64,000 nucleotides of DNA from positions 62,001 to 126,000 of the forward strand of contig CAWDLR010000004.1 in the NCBI GenBank assembly GCA_963803125.1, given 5' to 3'. Under the pieces are notes generated by a model. The model made no database searches. It was not told where the DNA came from and saw only the letters and a program-made list of their open reading frames with translations. Both the position numbers and the translations under genes were made by a program. Below are positions 53,045-61,958 of this stretch, one piece after another (the stretch's first letter is position 1; each line of letters opens with the position of its first letter). The stretch is from G963675935 sp963803125. GTDB taxonomy: Bacteria; Planctomycetota; Planctomycetia; Pirellulales; Thermoguttaceae.

Positions 53045-53166
53045 GCAAGAAGCTTCGCGTTCCTTCACAATTCTACCACAAAACATCATGGCCGCCAGTC
53101 TGGCGCCGGGACAGCGCCGTGCGCATTCTTGACGGTAGTCCAAGGTATGCTTATGATGAGAACATC

Positions 53167-53715
53167 ATGACGCTCGTTGCGGAAATAACGACGGCCGAAC
53201 AGTTGTTCCAAGAACCCTGCTTGGGACGTTGTGAATTGTTGCGCGGGGAGATTGTCTGCACGTCGCCTTCCGGTTCTTTGCACGCTGTCGTCGTTGCGGC
53301 GCTCGGCGGGGTTCTTTACGATTTCGTGCAGCAGCGAAAACTCGGTTGGGTGTTTGGCGGGGAAGGGGGATTCCTGATTCGTCGCGATCCCGACACGGTT
53401 CGAGCGCCCGACGCGGCTTTCGTCAGCGCCGCGAGGATGCCGGCATCTGTTCCCTCCGGCTTCTTTCCCGGCCCGCCGGATCTTGCCGCGGAGGTGCTTT
53501 CGCCAAACGATGGCGCTTCCAACGTCTTCGCGAAGGTATCCGATTGGCTCGAAACCGGCTGCCGTAAAGTCTGGATTCTCGATCCTAAAACGCGAAGCAT
53601 CGCCGTCTATTCACCCGACGCGCAGATGCGGATGCTGCACGTCTCCGATACGCTCAGCGGTGACGACGTGCTGCCTGGATTCCAGATCGAGGTCCGACGG
53701 CTCTTTCCTGCATGA
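53167..53715 (+). CDS. Uma2 family endonuclease
   Basis: A 182-residue protein of the DUF820/Uma2 group, PD-(D/E)xK-like nucleases. Conserved parts are AEQLFQEPCLGRCELLRGEIVCTSPSGSLHAVVVAALGGVLYDFV, VRAPDAAFVSA, PDLAAEVLSPNDGASNVFAKVSDWLETGCRKVWILDPKTRSIAVYSP. The acidic residues near RAPD and EVLSP plus the Lys in FAKV correspond to the catalytic Asp, Glu and Lys. These proteins occur in multiple copies in planctomycetes and cyanobacteria and their role is unclear. Start ATG 53167. It ends overlapping the ribF start by four bases. Confidence 0.85.
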   Translation: MTLVAEITTAEQLFQEPCLGRCELLRGEIVCTSPSGSLHAVVVAALGGVLYDFVQQRKLGWVFGGEGGFLIRRDPDTVRAPDAAFVSAARMPASVPSGFFPGPPDLAAEVLSPNDGASNVFAKVSDWLETGCRKVWILDPKTRSIAVYSPDAQMRMLHVSDTLSGDDVLPGFQIEVRRLFPA

Positions 53716-54707
53716 TCCTTCTTCACAGTCTCATTGATTTCCCCGACTCGCTCCGCGGCGGCGCCGTGGCGATCGGCAACTTCGACGGCGTCCACCTGGG
53801 CCATGCTCGATTGATCGAGCGATTGCGGGCGATGGCCGAGCGGGTGGCGGGGCCGGCGGTGGTGTTCACCTTCGAGCCGTCGCCGACGTGCGTCCTCCAT
53901 CCCGACCTCGCTCCCGAGCCGCTGCTCTGGTTGGATCGCAAGATCGAAATCCTCGCCGAACTGGGCGCCGACGTGGTCTTGGTCTATCCGACCGACAAGA
54001 GTTTCCTCGAGATGGAGGCCCGCCAGTTCTTCGACGGCATCGTTCGCGGCCGGCTGGCGGCCAGGGGGATGGTCGAAGGGCCGAACTTCTTCTTCGGCCG
54101 CAATCGCTCGGGAAGCGTCGAGGTCTTGCGGCAGTTCTGCGGCGAGGCGCAGATGCCCTTCGAGGTGGTTCCGCCGCTCGAGGTCGGCGGCCAGGTCGTT
54201 TCCAGCTCGCGGGTTCGCTCGTTGCTGACGGCCGGCCGGCTCGACGAGGCCCGGGCGATGCTGGGCCGGCCCTATCGCATCCGCGGCATTGTGGTTCGCG
54301 GGGCCGGTCGCGGCGGCAAGCTCGGCTATCCGACCGCCAACCTGGGCCGGATCGACACGCTCCTGCCCGCTGAGGGAATTTACGCCGCCCGAGTTCGTAT
54401 CCGGCACACGCCGTGTGCCGAGAAAGAAGTCGGCACACGGCGTGTGCCGGCTACCATGCCGGATACCGTGGCGGATGCCGACGTCTGGCGGCCGGCCGCC
54501 GTCAGCTTGGGGCCGAATCCGACGTTCGGCGAGGCAGCGTTGAAGCTGGAGACGCATATCATCGGATTTCAAGGCGACCTTTACGGGCGGCCGGTGGAGG
54601 TTGACTTTCTCGCCCGATTGAGGGACATTAAGCGATTCGAGTCGATTGATGCCCTTTTGGCCGAGATGGCTCGGGACGTGGAACAAACAAAGGAAATCTG
54701 TAGTTGA
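53712..54707 (+). CDS. ribF: bifunctional riboflavin kinase/FAD synthetase, with palindrome insertion
   Basis: A 331-residue enzyme that converts riboflavin to FMN and FAD. The FAD synthetase part has AIGNFDGVHLGHARLI (the GxFDGxHxGH nucleotide motif), VVFTFEP and FLEMEARQFFDGIV, then FFFGRNRSGS. The kinase part has YRIRGIVVRGAGRGGKLGYPTANL and LGPNPTFGE. Between GIYAARVRI and VWRPAAVSL about 22 residues (RHTPCAEKEVGTRRVPATMP and a few more) are encoded by a palindrome at 54401-54450, in a loop of the kinase barrel. No FMN riboswitch is visible upstream. It overlaps Uma2 by four bases. Confidence 0.9.
   Translation: MILLHSLIDFPDSLRGGAVAIGNFDGVHLGHARLIERLRAMAERVAGPAVVFTFEPSPTCVLHPDLAPEPLLWLDRKIEILAELGADVVLVYPTDKSFLEMEARQFFDGIVRGRLAARGMVEGPNFFFGRNRSGSVEVLRQFCGEAQMPFEVVPPLEVGGQVVSSSRVRSLLTAGRLDEARAMLGRPYRIRGIVVRGAGRGGKLGYPTANLGRIDTLLPAEGIYAARVRIRHTPCAEKEVGTRRVPATMPDTVADADVWRPAAVSLGPNPTFGEAALKLETHIIGFQGDLYGRPVEVDFLARLRDIKRFESIDALLAEMARDVEQTKEICS
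54401..54450. repeat. perfect inverted repeat in frame inside ribF
   Basis: Left arm CCGGCACACGCCGTGTGCCG (54401-54420) and right arm CGGCACACGGCGTGTGCCGG (54431-54450) are exact reverse complements; the 10-base loop is AGAAAGAAGT. Each arm is itself nearly palindromic. The ribF frame runs through it without a stop. Confidence 0.95.
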
Positions 54708-54709
54708 AA

Positions 54710-55696
54710 ATGGCGCCCTGGTCCCGTTTTGTGGAGATTGTTCGCGCCCATCGGCGATTCGTGCTCACCACGCACGTTCGACCGGACGGCGACGCGGTCG
54801 GCAGCGAATTGGCGATGGGCGAGATTTTGCAGGCGCTCGGCAAGGACGTGCTCTTGTGCAACGACTTTGCCCTCCCGCCAAGCCTGCGGTTTCTCGACGC
54901 CGGCCGGAAGCATCGCCGGCTTGGCGTCGATGTCGTCGCTGAGCAGCTTGCCGATCGCGAGGTGCTGGTGATTCTCGACACCACGGCCTGGGCGCAATTG
55001 GGGGCGATGGCCGACGTGATCAGGGCCAGCAAGGCGATCAAGGTGGTGATCGATCATCACATTAGCGGCGATGATTTGGGAGCAGAGCTGTTCAAGGATC
55101 CGGAGGTCGAGGCCACGGGCCGATTGGTGATCGAGGCGGCCGATGAGTTGGGCGTGCCCATTGGGCCCGAGATCGCCGTGCCGGCCTTCGCCGCGCTGAC
55201 GACCGACACCGGCTGGTTCCGCTTCAGCTCGACCGGGGCCGAGACGTTGCGGCTGGCCGCCCGGCTGGTCGAAGCCGGGGCGAAGCCCGACCAGCTTTAC
55301 AAGCAGCTTTACGAGAGCGACTCTCACGCCCGGCTGCAACTGATCGGCCGCGCCCTGGTGCATACGCAGAGCGAATTGTCGGGGCGATTGATCCACACCT
55401 GGCTCGACCGGGCGGATTTCGAGGCCTGCGGGGCGTTGCCCTCCGACAGCGAAGACATCATCAACCTGACGCTCTCGGTCGGCGGAACGCAAGTCGCCGT
55501 GATCCTGGTCGAGCAACCCAAGGGCGGCTTCAAAATCAGCTTCCGCAGCCGTTGCGAAGTCGATTGCAGCCGGATCGCCGAGCAATTCGGCGGCGGCGGA
55601 CACAAAAAAGCGGCCGGGGCGTGCTTGAACGAGCCGCTCGACGCCGCGCAAACCAAAGTGCTCGACGCGGTTCGCGCAGCAATGAAGACCGTTTAG
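54710..55696 (+). CDS. nrnA: DHH family phosphoesterase, NrnA-like
   Basis: A 328-residue enzyme of the bifunctional oligoribonuclease/pAp-phosphatase type. The DHH motif residues are in RPDGDAVGSE (Asp-x-Asp), LVILDTTAWAQLG, VIDHHISGDDLG (DHH) and FAALTTDTGWFRFSST. The DHHA1 domain ends in FGGGGHKKAAGACL, which binds the RNA or nucleotide. It degrades short RNAs or converts pAp to AMP. The start ATG 54710 is two bases past the ribF stop; a TTG at 54704 overlapping it is also possible. The pair ribF-nrnA commonly clusters with translation genes. Confidence 0.88.
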   Translation: MAPWSRFVEIVRAHRRFVLTTHVRPDGDAVGSELAMGEILQALGKDVLLCNDFALPPSLRFLDAGRKHRRLGVDVVAEQLADREVLVILDTTAWAQLGAMADVIRASKAIKVVIDHHISGDDLGAELFKDPEVEATGRLVIEAADELGVPIGPEIAVPAFAALTTDTGWFRFSSTGAETLRLAARLVEAGAKPDQLYKQLYESDSHARLQLIGRALVHTQSELSGRLIHTWLDRADFEACGALPSDSEDIINLTLSVGGTQVAVILVEQPKGGFKISFRSRCEVDCSRIAEQFGGGGHKKAAGACLNEPLDAAQTKVLDAVRAAMKTV

Positions 55697-55744
55697 CAGC
55701 CGCCGGCACGGCGGCTCGCCTTTCTGGCTTGAATGCGAAGCGCT

Positions 55745-56317
55745 ATGAAGAATTCAACTCCATCCTGCTGCTGTGGACAAAAGGGAAACGGTGAGCGTAA
55801 TACCCGCCGCGGTTTTCTGGGTCAGGCTCTGGCCGTCATCTGCGGCACTGCGGCACTGGCGACGCCGGTGGTGGCGGGTCTCGTCGCGTTTCTGAATCCG
55901 CTGCGGCAGAGGAGCCAAGGCGGACAATTCATGCGGCTGGCCTCGCTCGAAACCATCCCGGCAGACGGCACGCCGCTGAAAGTGCCCGTCATCGCCGACC
56001 GCGCCGACGCCTGGAGCCGCTTTCCCGCCGAGCCGATTGGGGCCGTGTTCCTGCGGCACAGCGGCGGCAGCGTCACCGCCTTGCAGGTGATCTGCCCGCA
56101 CGCCGGTTGCTCGATCAACTACGACGCCGCGGGCCGCAAGTACTCCTGCCCCTGTCATGCGGCCAGTTTCGACCTGTCGGGCAGACGCACCGACGTCACT
56201 TCGCCCAGCCCCCGCGACATGGATTCGCTGGCAGTCGAAATTCGAGACAAGAGCCAAGTCTACGTGAAGTTTCAGACGTTCGGCGTCGGCACCGCGAAAA
56301 AAGTCGCGCAAGCATGA
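55745..56317 (+). CDS. Rieske iron-sulfur protein of a bc complex
   Basis: A 190-residue protein. The Tat signal NTRRGFLGQALAVICGTAALATPVVAG anchors it in the membrane. The iron-sulfur box 1 is CPHAGC and box 2 is CPCHAASF, supplying two Cys and two His ligands, with a GP loop not seen in the usual form. It receives electrons from quinol at the Qo site and passes them to a c-type heme. It immediately precedes the cytochrome b/c fusion, 66 bases away. ATG 55745 or 55733 may be used as start. Confidence 0.88.
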   Translation: MKNSTPSCCCGQKGNGERNTRRGFLGQALAVICGTAALATPVVAGLVAFLNPLRQRSQGGQFMRLASLETIPADGTPLKVPVIADRADAWSRFPAEPIGAVFLRHSGGSVTALQVICPHAGCSINYDAAGRKYSCPCHAASFDLSGRRTDVTSPSPRDMDSLAVEIRDKSQVYVKFQTFGVGTAKKVAQA

Positions 56318-56383
56318 AAGAAAACCGCTTGCGGTTTCGCGGGCAGCCGCCCGCAGAAAACAATCTCGTGACGAGTTGAAAGA

Positions 56384-58268
<1,885 letters not shown>

Positions 58269-58348
58269 GATAAGGGACGAAGGGCAATTGGCAATGGCTG
58301 ATAGCTGAACGCTCATTGCTGAAAACTGACCGCTGCGGATTCGCCGCC

Positions 58349-58954
58349 ATGAAAAAGACCCTCCGCGCTTTCCTTGCCGTCGAGATCACGCCGCCAATCC
58401 GCAAACGGACAGAGGAGTTGATTGCGGCTTTGGCCCGCACGTCAGCCGACGTGAAATGGGTCGAGCCGCACAATCTGCATCTGACGCTGAAGTTCCTGGG
58501 CGACGTGCCCCAGCAGGAGATCGCCGCGGTATGCCAGGCGATGGCCTGCGGGGCGGCCGAGGTGGTGCCGTTCGAGTTGGACGTGCGCGGCGCCGGGGCC
58601 TTTCCCACGGCGGCCCGGCCGCGCACCGTCTGGCTGGGGGCGGGCGAAGGTTCGCAGCCGATGGTCGTCCTGCACGATCGCATCGAGGCCGAATTGGCCA
58701 AATTGGGCTACCGCGAAGAGCATCGGCGGTTCCAGACCCATCTGACCATCGGTCGGGTGCGCGGGGCGGGACCCGGCATCGCCGAGTTGGGCCATCTTGT
58801 TCAACAGCACGCCGACTTTGCCGCCGGACGAATGACGGTGGGCAGGGTGACGCTCTTTTCCAGCACACTCACGCCAAACGGCCCAGTTTATGAGCCCTTG
58901 GATACCGCACCCCTCGCCGATGTCCTCTTGAAAGCCACCAAGCGAAAGGCTTAG
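58349..58954 (+). CDS. thpR: RNA 2',3'-cyclic phosphodiesterase
   Basis: A 201-residue enzyme of the 2H phosphoesterase superfamily. MKKTLRAFLAVEITPPIRKR at the N-terminus, the first HxTx motif HLTLKFLG and the second HLTIGRVRG are all present, with LFSSTLTPNGPVYEPL near the C-terminus. The two His-x-Thr motifs hydrolyse 2',3'-cyclic phosphates on RNA ends. ATG 58349 gives the family's usual N-terminus; the frame opens 11 codons earlier. It stands after the heptad array that ends the cytochrome gene. Confidence 0.9.
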   Translation: MKKTLRAFLAVEITPPIRKRTEELIAALARTSADVKWVEPHNLHLTLKFLGDVPQQEIAAVCQAMACGAAEVVPFELDVRGAGAFPTAARPRTVWLGAGEGSQPMVVLHDRIEAELAKLGYREEHRRFQTHLTIGRVRGAGPGIAELGHLVQQHADFAAGRMTVGRVTLFSSTLTPNGPVYEPLDTAPLADVLLKATKRKA

Positions 58955-59050
58955 CGGAGACAGGAGTTACGATCCAGTTTCCCGCGCACGCGGACCCCCC
59001 CGGCAGATTATAAGCCCGCTGCGCCACCAAGACGCGGGCCGCTCTCCGAT

Positions 59051-59698
59051 CTAGTTGAGAGCGGCGCGACGTGATAGATTATGGTTGCGACGATTCGACA
59101 AGCGTGCTCCTCGCCTCCGAACTACCTCTTCCTCTTCTTCCTTTTCTTCCTTTTCGAGAGAACGCATTTCTTCGACCATCGTGATGATTGAGACATGCGG
59201 CTTGTTGTCATGTCGTCGTGGCAGTTTCGCCGCGGCATCACTCAAGAAGCGATTGATGTTCACAAAGGCGTCCCCAAAAAACTTGGCGATATGTTCGACA
59301 AGGCCATCGCCCTCCTTGGCCATTTCGGCGAGATCAATGAGTTTCTGCCTGATCGCAAAGGAGAGCAGTTTGATCTCATCGGTGATTGTTGCGCCCTGCG
59401 GTACTGCACCCGCTCGAAATTCAAGTCCGAATACAGACAAATAAGCTCGCAGGTCACCAATACTAAGGTCGTTGTCCGTTCCATGTTCCAGCTTAGATAC
59501 CCAGCTTTGGGAGCGATCCAGCTTGCTGGCAACCTCCTCTTGAGATAGCCCGTGTGAAGACCGAAGAATTGCCAAGTCCTTAACCAACTTCCTTTCGGCT
59601 ATGTACTGGTCAAACTCGGCAGCCGCGAGCGCAGAATCTGCCTCGGTCACGTCGTTCAACATTGCCGAAACGCTCTCGTATTTTTTATTCTTGGACAT
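59051..59698 (-). CDS. XRE-type helix-turn-helix protein, probable antitoxin
   Basis: A 215-residue protein. KDLAILRSSHGLSQEEVASKLDRSQSWVSKLEHGTDNDLSIGDLRAYLSVFGLEF is an XRE helix-turn-helix of HigA type. The long C-terminal part is helical (IRQKLIDLAEMAKEGDGLVEHIAKFFGDAF) and ends with an acidic run EKEEKEEEEE and a basic tail. Its start overlaps the end of the upstream gene by 14 bases. The toxin-first order is that of HigBA systems. The local sequence is more AT-rich than in the neighbouring metabolic genes. Confidence 0.75.
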   Translation of the reverse strand: MSKNKKYESVSAMLNDVTEADSALAAAEFDQYIAERKLVKDLAILRSSHGLSQEEVASKLDRSQSWVSKLEHGTDNDLSIGDLRAYLSVFGLEFRAGAVPQGATITDEIKLLSFAIRQKLIDLAEMAKEGDGLVEHIAKFFGDAFVNINRFLSDAAAKLPRRHDNKPHVSIITMVEEMRSLEKEEKEEEEEVVRRRGARLSNRRNHNLSRRAALN

Positions 59699-60086
59699 GG
59701 GCTTTTTCTCCAGCGATGGTGGGTACGATGTCTCCTTTTCGAATACTCTTCAAGAACTCTCTACATGTTGCAATGTCTCGTTGTTGAGTATCCTTGTCTC
59801 CAATGATTATCACGAACAAGCATTCCTGCACCTCGTCGGGGAAAACGTACAATCGTGTTTCCAGTGCGTGACCGCCCGCACCACTCTGGTCAACGGCAAG
59901 CAACCCTTCGGATTCCCGGTGGATGAAGCCGAATTTTGCCGATGCCGGTTTCTGGCCTTTTTGCAGGGCCTTGAAGAACGTATCGAGGTTATTGTGGACC
60001 GCATTCCACTCAGCCTTATGCTTCTTTTGCCACTTTTTCCGTTGACTCACATAGGTATGTTGTTGATCGAGCACCCACATAGTCAT
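59685..60086 (-). CDS. HigB/RelE-like protein, probable toxin
   Basis: A 133-residue protein. MTMWVLDQQHTYVSQRKKWQKKHKAEWNAVHNNLDTFFKALQKGQKPASAKFGFIHRESEGLLAVDQSG and FPDEVQECLFVIIIGDKDTQQRDIATCREFLKSIRKG has the helix-helix-strand layout of RelE/HigB toxins, which cleave mRNA on the ribosome. Catalytic residues cannot be assigned with confidence. It is transcribed just before the XRE gene and overlaps it by 14 bases, the usual coupling for a toxin-antitoxin pair. Start M1 or M3. Confidence 0.6.
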   Translation of the reverse strand: MTMWVLDQQHTYVSQRKKWQKKHKAEWNAVHNNLDTFFKALQKGQKPASAKFGFIHRESEGLLAVDQSGAGGHALETRLYVFPDEVQECLFVIIIGDKDTQQRDIATCREFLKSIRKGDIVPTIAGEKAHVQE

Positions 60087-60341
60087 TATCCATTATCGGA
60101 ATGAAACTGCAAGGAGCATGGGCTGGAGATATGGATTTTATTCCAAATTGGAATGTCTGTCAAGCCGAATAACGGGGTAATGAAGCTTAAGCGGCGCTTT
60201 TGGCAATTGCTAAACTCCATCATACGAGCCCCACTTCTGGGTAATGCGCAGGAGGTGTCCATGAGCCCATTGCAGAATTCTGTTCTGGTGCTCTAATATC
60301 AACTACACGGCGCTACATGCCCCTATACGCTAAGGGAAAAG

Positions 60342-61613
60342 ATGAAGAAGATCGGAAAAGAAGACCGCGCGCTGCGCCTTCAGACCTCATTTCGGCCAGC
60401 AACTCCGATCAACAGCATGGATTTGTTTGCTGGCCGCCAAAAGCAGTCGCGAGCAATCCTTGCCGCAACAAACCAAAACGGTCGTCATGTCGTACTCTTT
60501 GGCGAAAGGGGAGTTGGCAAAACTTCGCTTGCCAACGTTTTGTGCTTCTTAATTCAGTCGCCGGGGTGGCCGAAATTAACGCCAATCGTAAACTGCACAC
60601 GAAACGACAGTTATGGAACGCTGTGGGGTCGTGTCTTTAGCGAGATCGTCAGAGCTCTCGACAAGATGGACGAGCAGGGACAACCAATCGGAGTTGCAAA
60701 AGAATGCAGACGACTGCTTCGGATGGCCAACGAGACGTATTTTGAAGGAATAACAATGGATGCCGTGAAAGCGGTTTTATCCGACATCGGCGCGAAGACG
60801 TTGCTTGTCGTCGTGCTAGATGAGTTTGACAGATTGGAAAGTGCATCTGTACGGCAGGAGGTTGCCGACACGATCAAATACCTGTCGGATCGAAATGTGC
60901 CTTGCACCGTTGTTCTGGTTGGCGTTTCCGATGACGTGGATGGGCTGATTGCTGACCATCGTTCGATTGAGCGCTGCCTCGCTCAAGTCAACATGCCAAG
61001 AATGTCGCGCGACGAACTAGAGGAGATTGTGACTCGGTGTTTGAACCGAGTGGGAATGCGTGCGGAGCCATCAGCGCTGCACGAAATATCACGCATATCC
61101 TCGGGTTTGCCACATTACACGCACCTTCTCGGGCTATATGCAGGATTGAGGGCGATTGATGCTGATGAATTGCAGGTGACATCGATTCACGTGATGGAGT
61201 CGTTGGCGGAAGCAACGGAGAATTCCCACCAGACCGTCAAATCAGCCTACGTCCGTGCAACCGAAAGTTCCCAGCGTACCGCAAAATACCGGGAGGTATT
61301 GACTGCGTGTGCGATGGCACGAACGAATGAACTTGGCTTCTTCTCAGTATCAGATGCTCGCGAACCACTCACAATGATTCTGCACAAACCCGCGCACATC
61401 GAGGCTTTCGCGAGGCATCTCCACACGTTTTGCAGCGATGATGGTGGCCCGGTGTTGCGACGCATTCTAATAAAGGGTCATCCACAGTTTCGCTTTATCA
61501 ACCCTTTGATGCAACCGTACGTTCTACTGAAGGCACTTTCAGAGCAAATTATCACAGAGGACGACCTGCGGGCGACGCGTGACCCAGAAGACCCACAAAA
61601 ACGACTGTTCTGA
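60342..61613 (+). CDS. AAA ATPase, Orc1/Cdc6-like, standalone accessory protein
   Basis: A 423-residue protein. NSMDLFAGRQKQSRAILAAT is followed by Walker A FGERGVGKTSLANVL, Walker B LLVVVLDEFDRLE and VPCTVVLVGVSDDVDGL (sensor-like), then LAQVNMPRMSRDELEEIVTRCLNRVGM and a winged-helix-like C-terminal region with ISRISSGLPHYTHLLGLYAGLRAI. This is the ORC/Cdc6-like ATPase layout. Similar single ATPases occur in defence islands and mobile regions. No nuclease or other effector domain is fused. It lies in an AT-rich segment next to a toxin-antitoxin pair. A defence role is inference. Confidence 0.7.
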   Translation: MKKIGKEDRALRLQTSFRPATPINSMDLFAGRQKQSRAILAATNQNGRHVVLFGERGVGKTSLANVLCFLIQSPGWPKLTPIVNCTRNDSYGTLWGRVFSEIVRALDKMDEQGQPIGVAKECRRLLRMANETYFEGITMDAVKAVLSDIGAKTLLVVVLDEFDRLESASVRQEVADTIKYLSDRNVPCTVVLVGVSDDVDGLIADHRSIERCLAQVNMPRMSRDELEEIVTRCLNRVGMRAEPSALHEISRISSGLPHYTHLLGLYAGLRAIDADELQVTSIHVMESLAEATENSHQTVKSAYVRATESSQRTAKYREVLTACAMARTNELGFFSVSDAREPLTMILHKPAHIEAFARHLHTFCSDDGGPVLRRILIKGHPQFRFINPLMQPYVLLKALSEQIITEDDLRATRDPEDPQKRLF

Positions 61614-61958
61614 ACAAGGAGATAAGGCCCCCGTCCAATTCGCCGCGCGCCCCTGCACCCCGTCTTCCGGGTTATCCCTCAGGAACACACTGTTGACCCA
61701 ATACCGGATAGACTGCTCTTGTCCGTCGAGCCTTGCGGGCATACATTGGAACGTTCCCGCTCGCGCTCTGCTAACGTTCCCTTCCGGAGAATCGTAACGG
61801 TTGGTAGCGACGGGGAGTTTAGCCGGCGAACTGGTTGGCCGCGTCTTGGCCGGAAGAGAGTGGGGGCTCGCGGCGGGCAAGCCCGCCGGCTAAACGGACA
61901 CCCGATGGCCCAACGGGTGCAAACGGCGAATTGCGTCAGACGATCGGAGACGGATGCC
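61614..61958. other. gap before the squalene-hopene cyclase gene
   Basis: About 345 bases containing the inverted repeat 61817-61895 (see below). The remainder shows no convincing gene. Confidence 0.5.
61817..61895. repeat. inverted repeat with GTTTAGCCGGCG arms
   Basis: Arms GTTTAGCCGGCG (61817-61828) and CGCCGGCTAAAC (61884-61895) are exact reverse complements over 12 bases, with a longer, imperfect internal pairing. The GTTTAGCCG end resembles the GGCTAAACG end of the family at 1931-2003. Confidence 0.7.

Noticed and set aside
53600..53711. FMN riboswitch upstream of ribF
   Set aside because: ribF starts within the end of the Uma2 gene, leaving no leader for a riboswitch, and the conserved RFN elements are not seen.
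58960..59045. tRNA-like sequence on the minus strand (TGGTGGCGCAGCGGGC followed by TTATAAT)
   Set aside because: The anticodon stem does not pair, the T-arm consensus is missing and the putative anticodon ATA is not used; probably chance resemblance.
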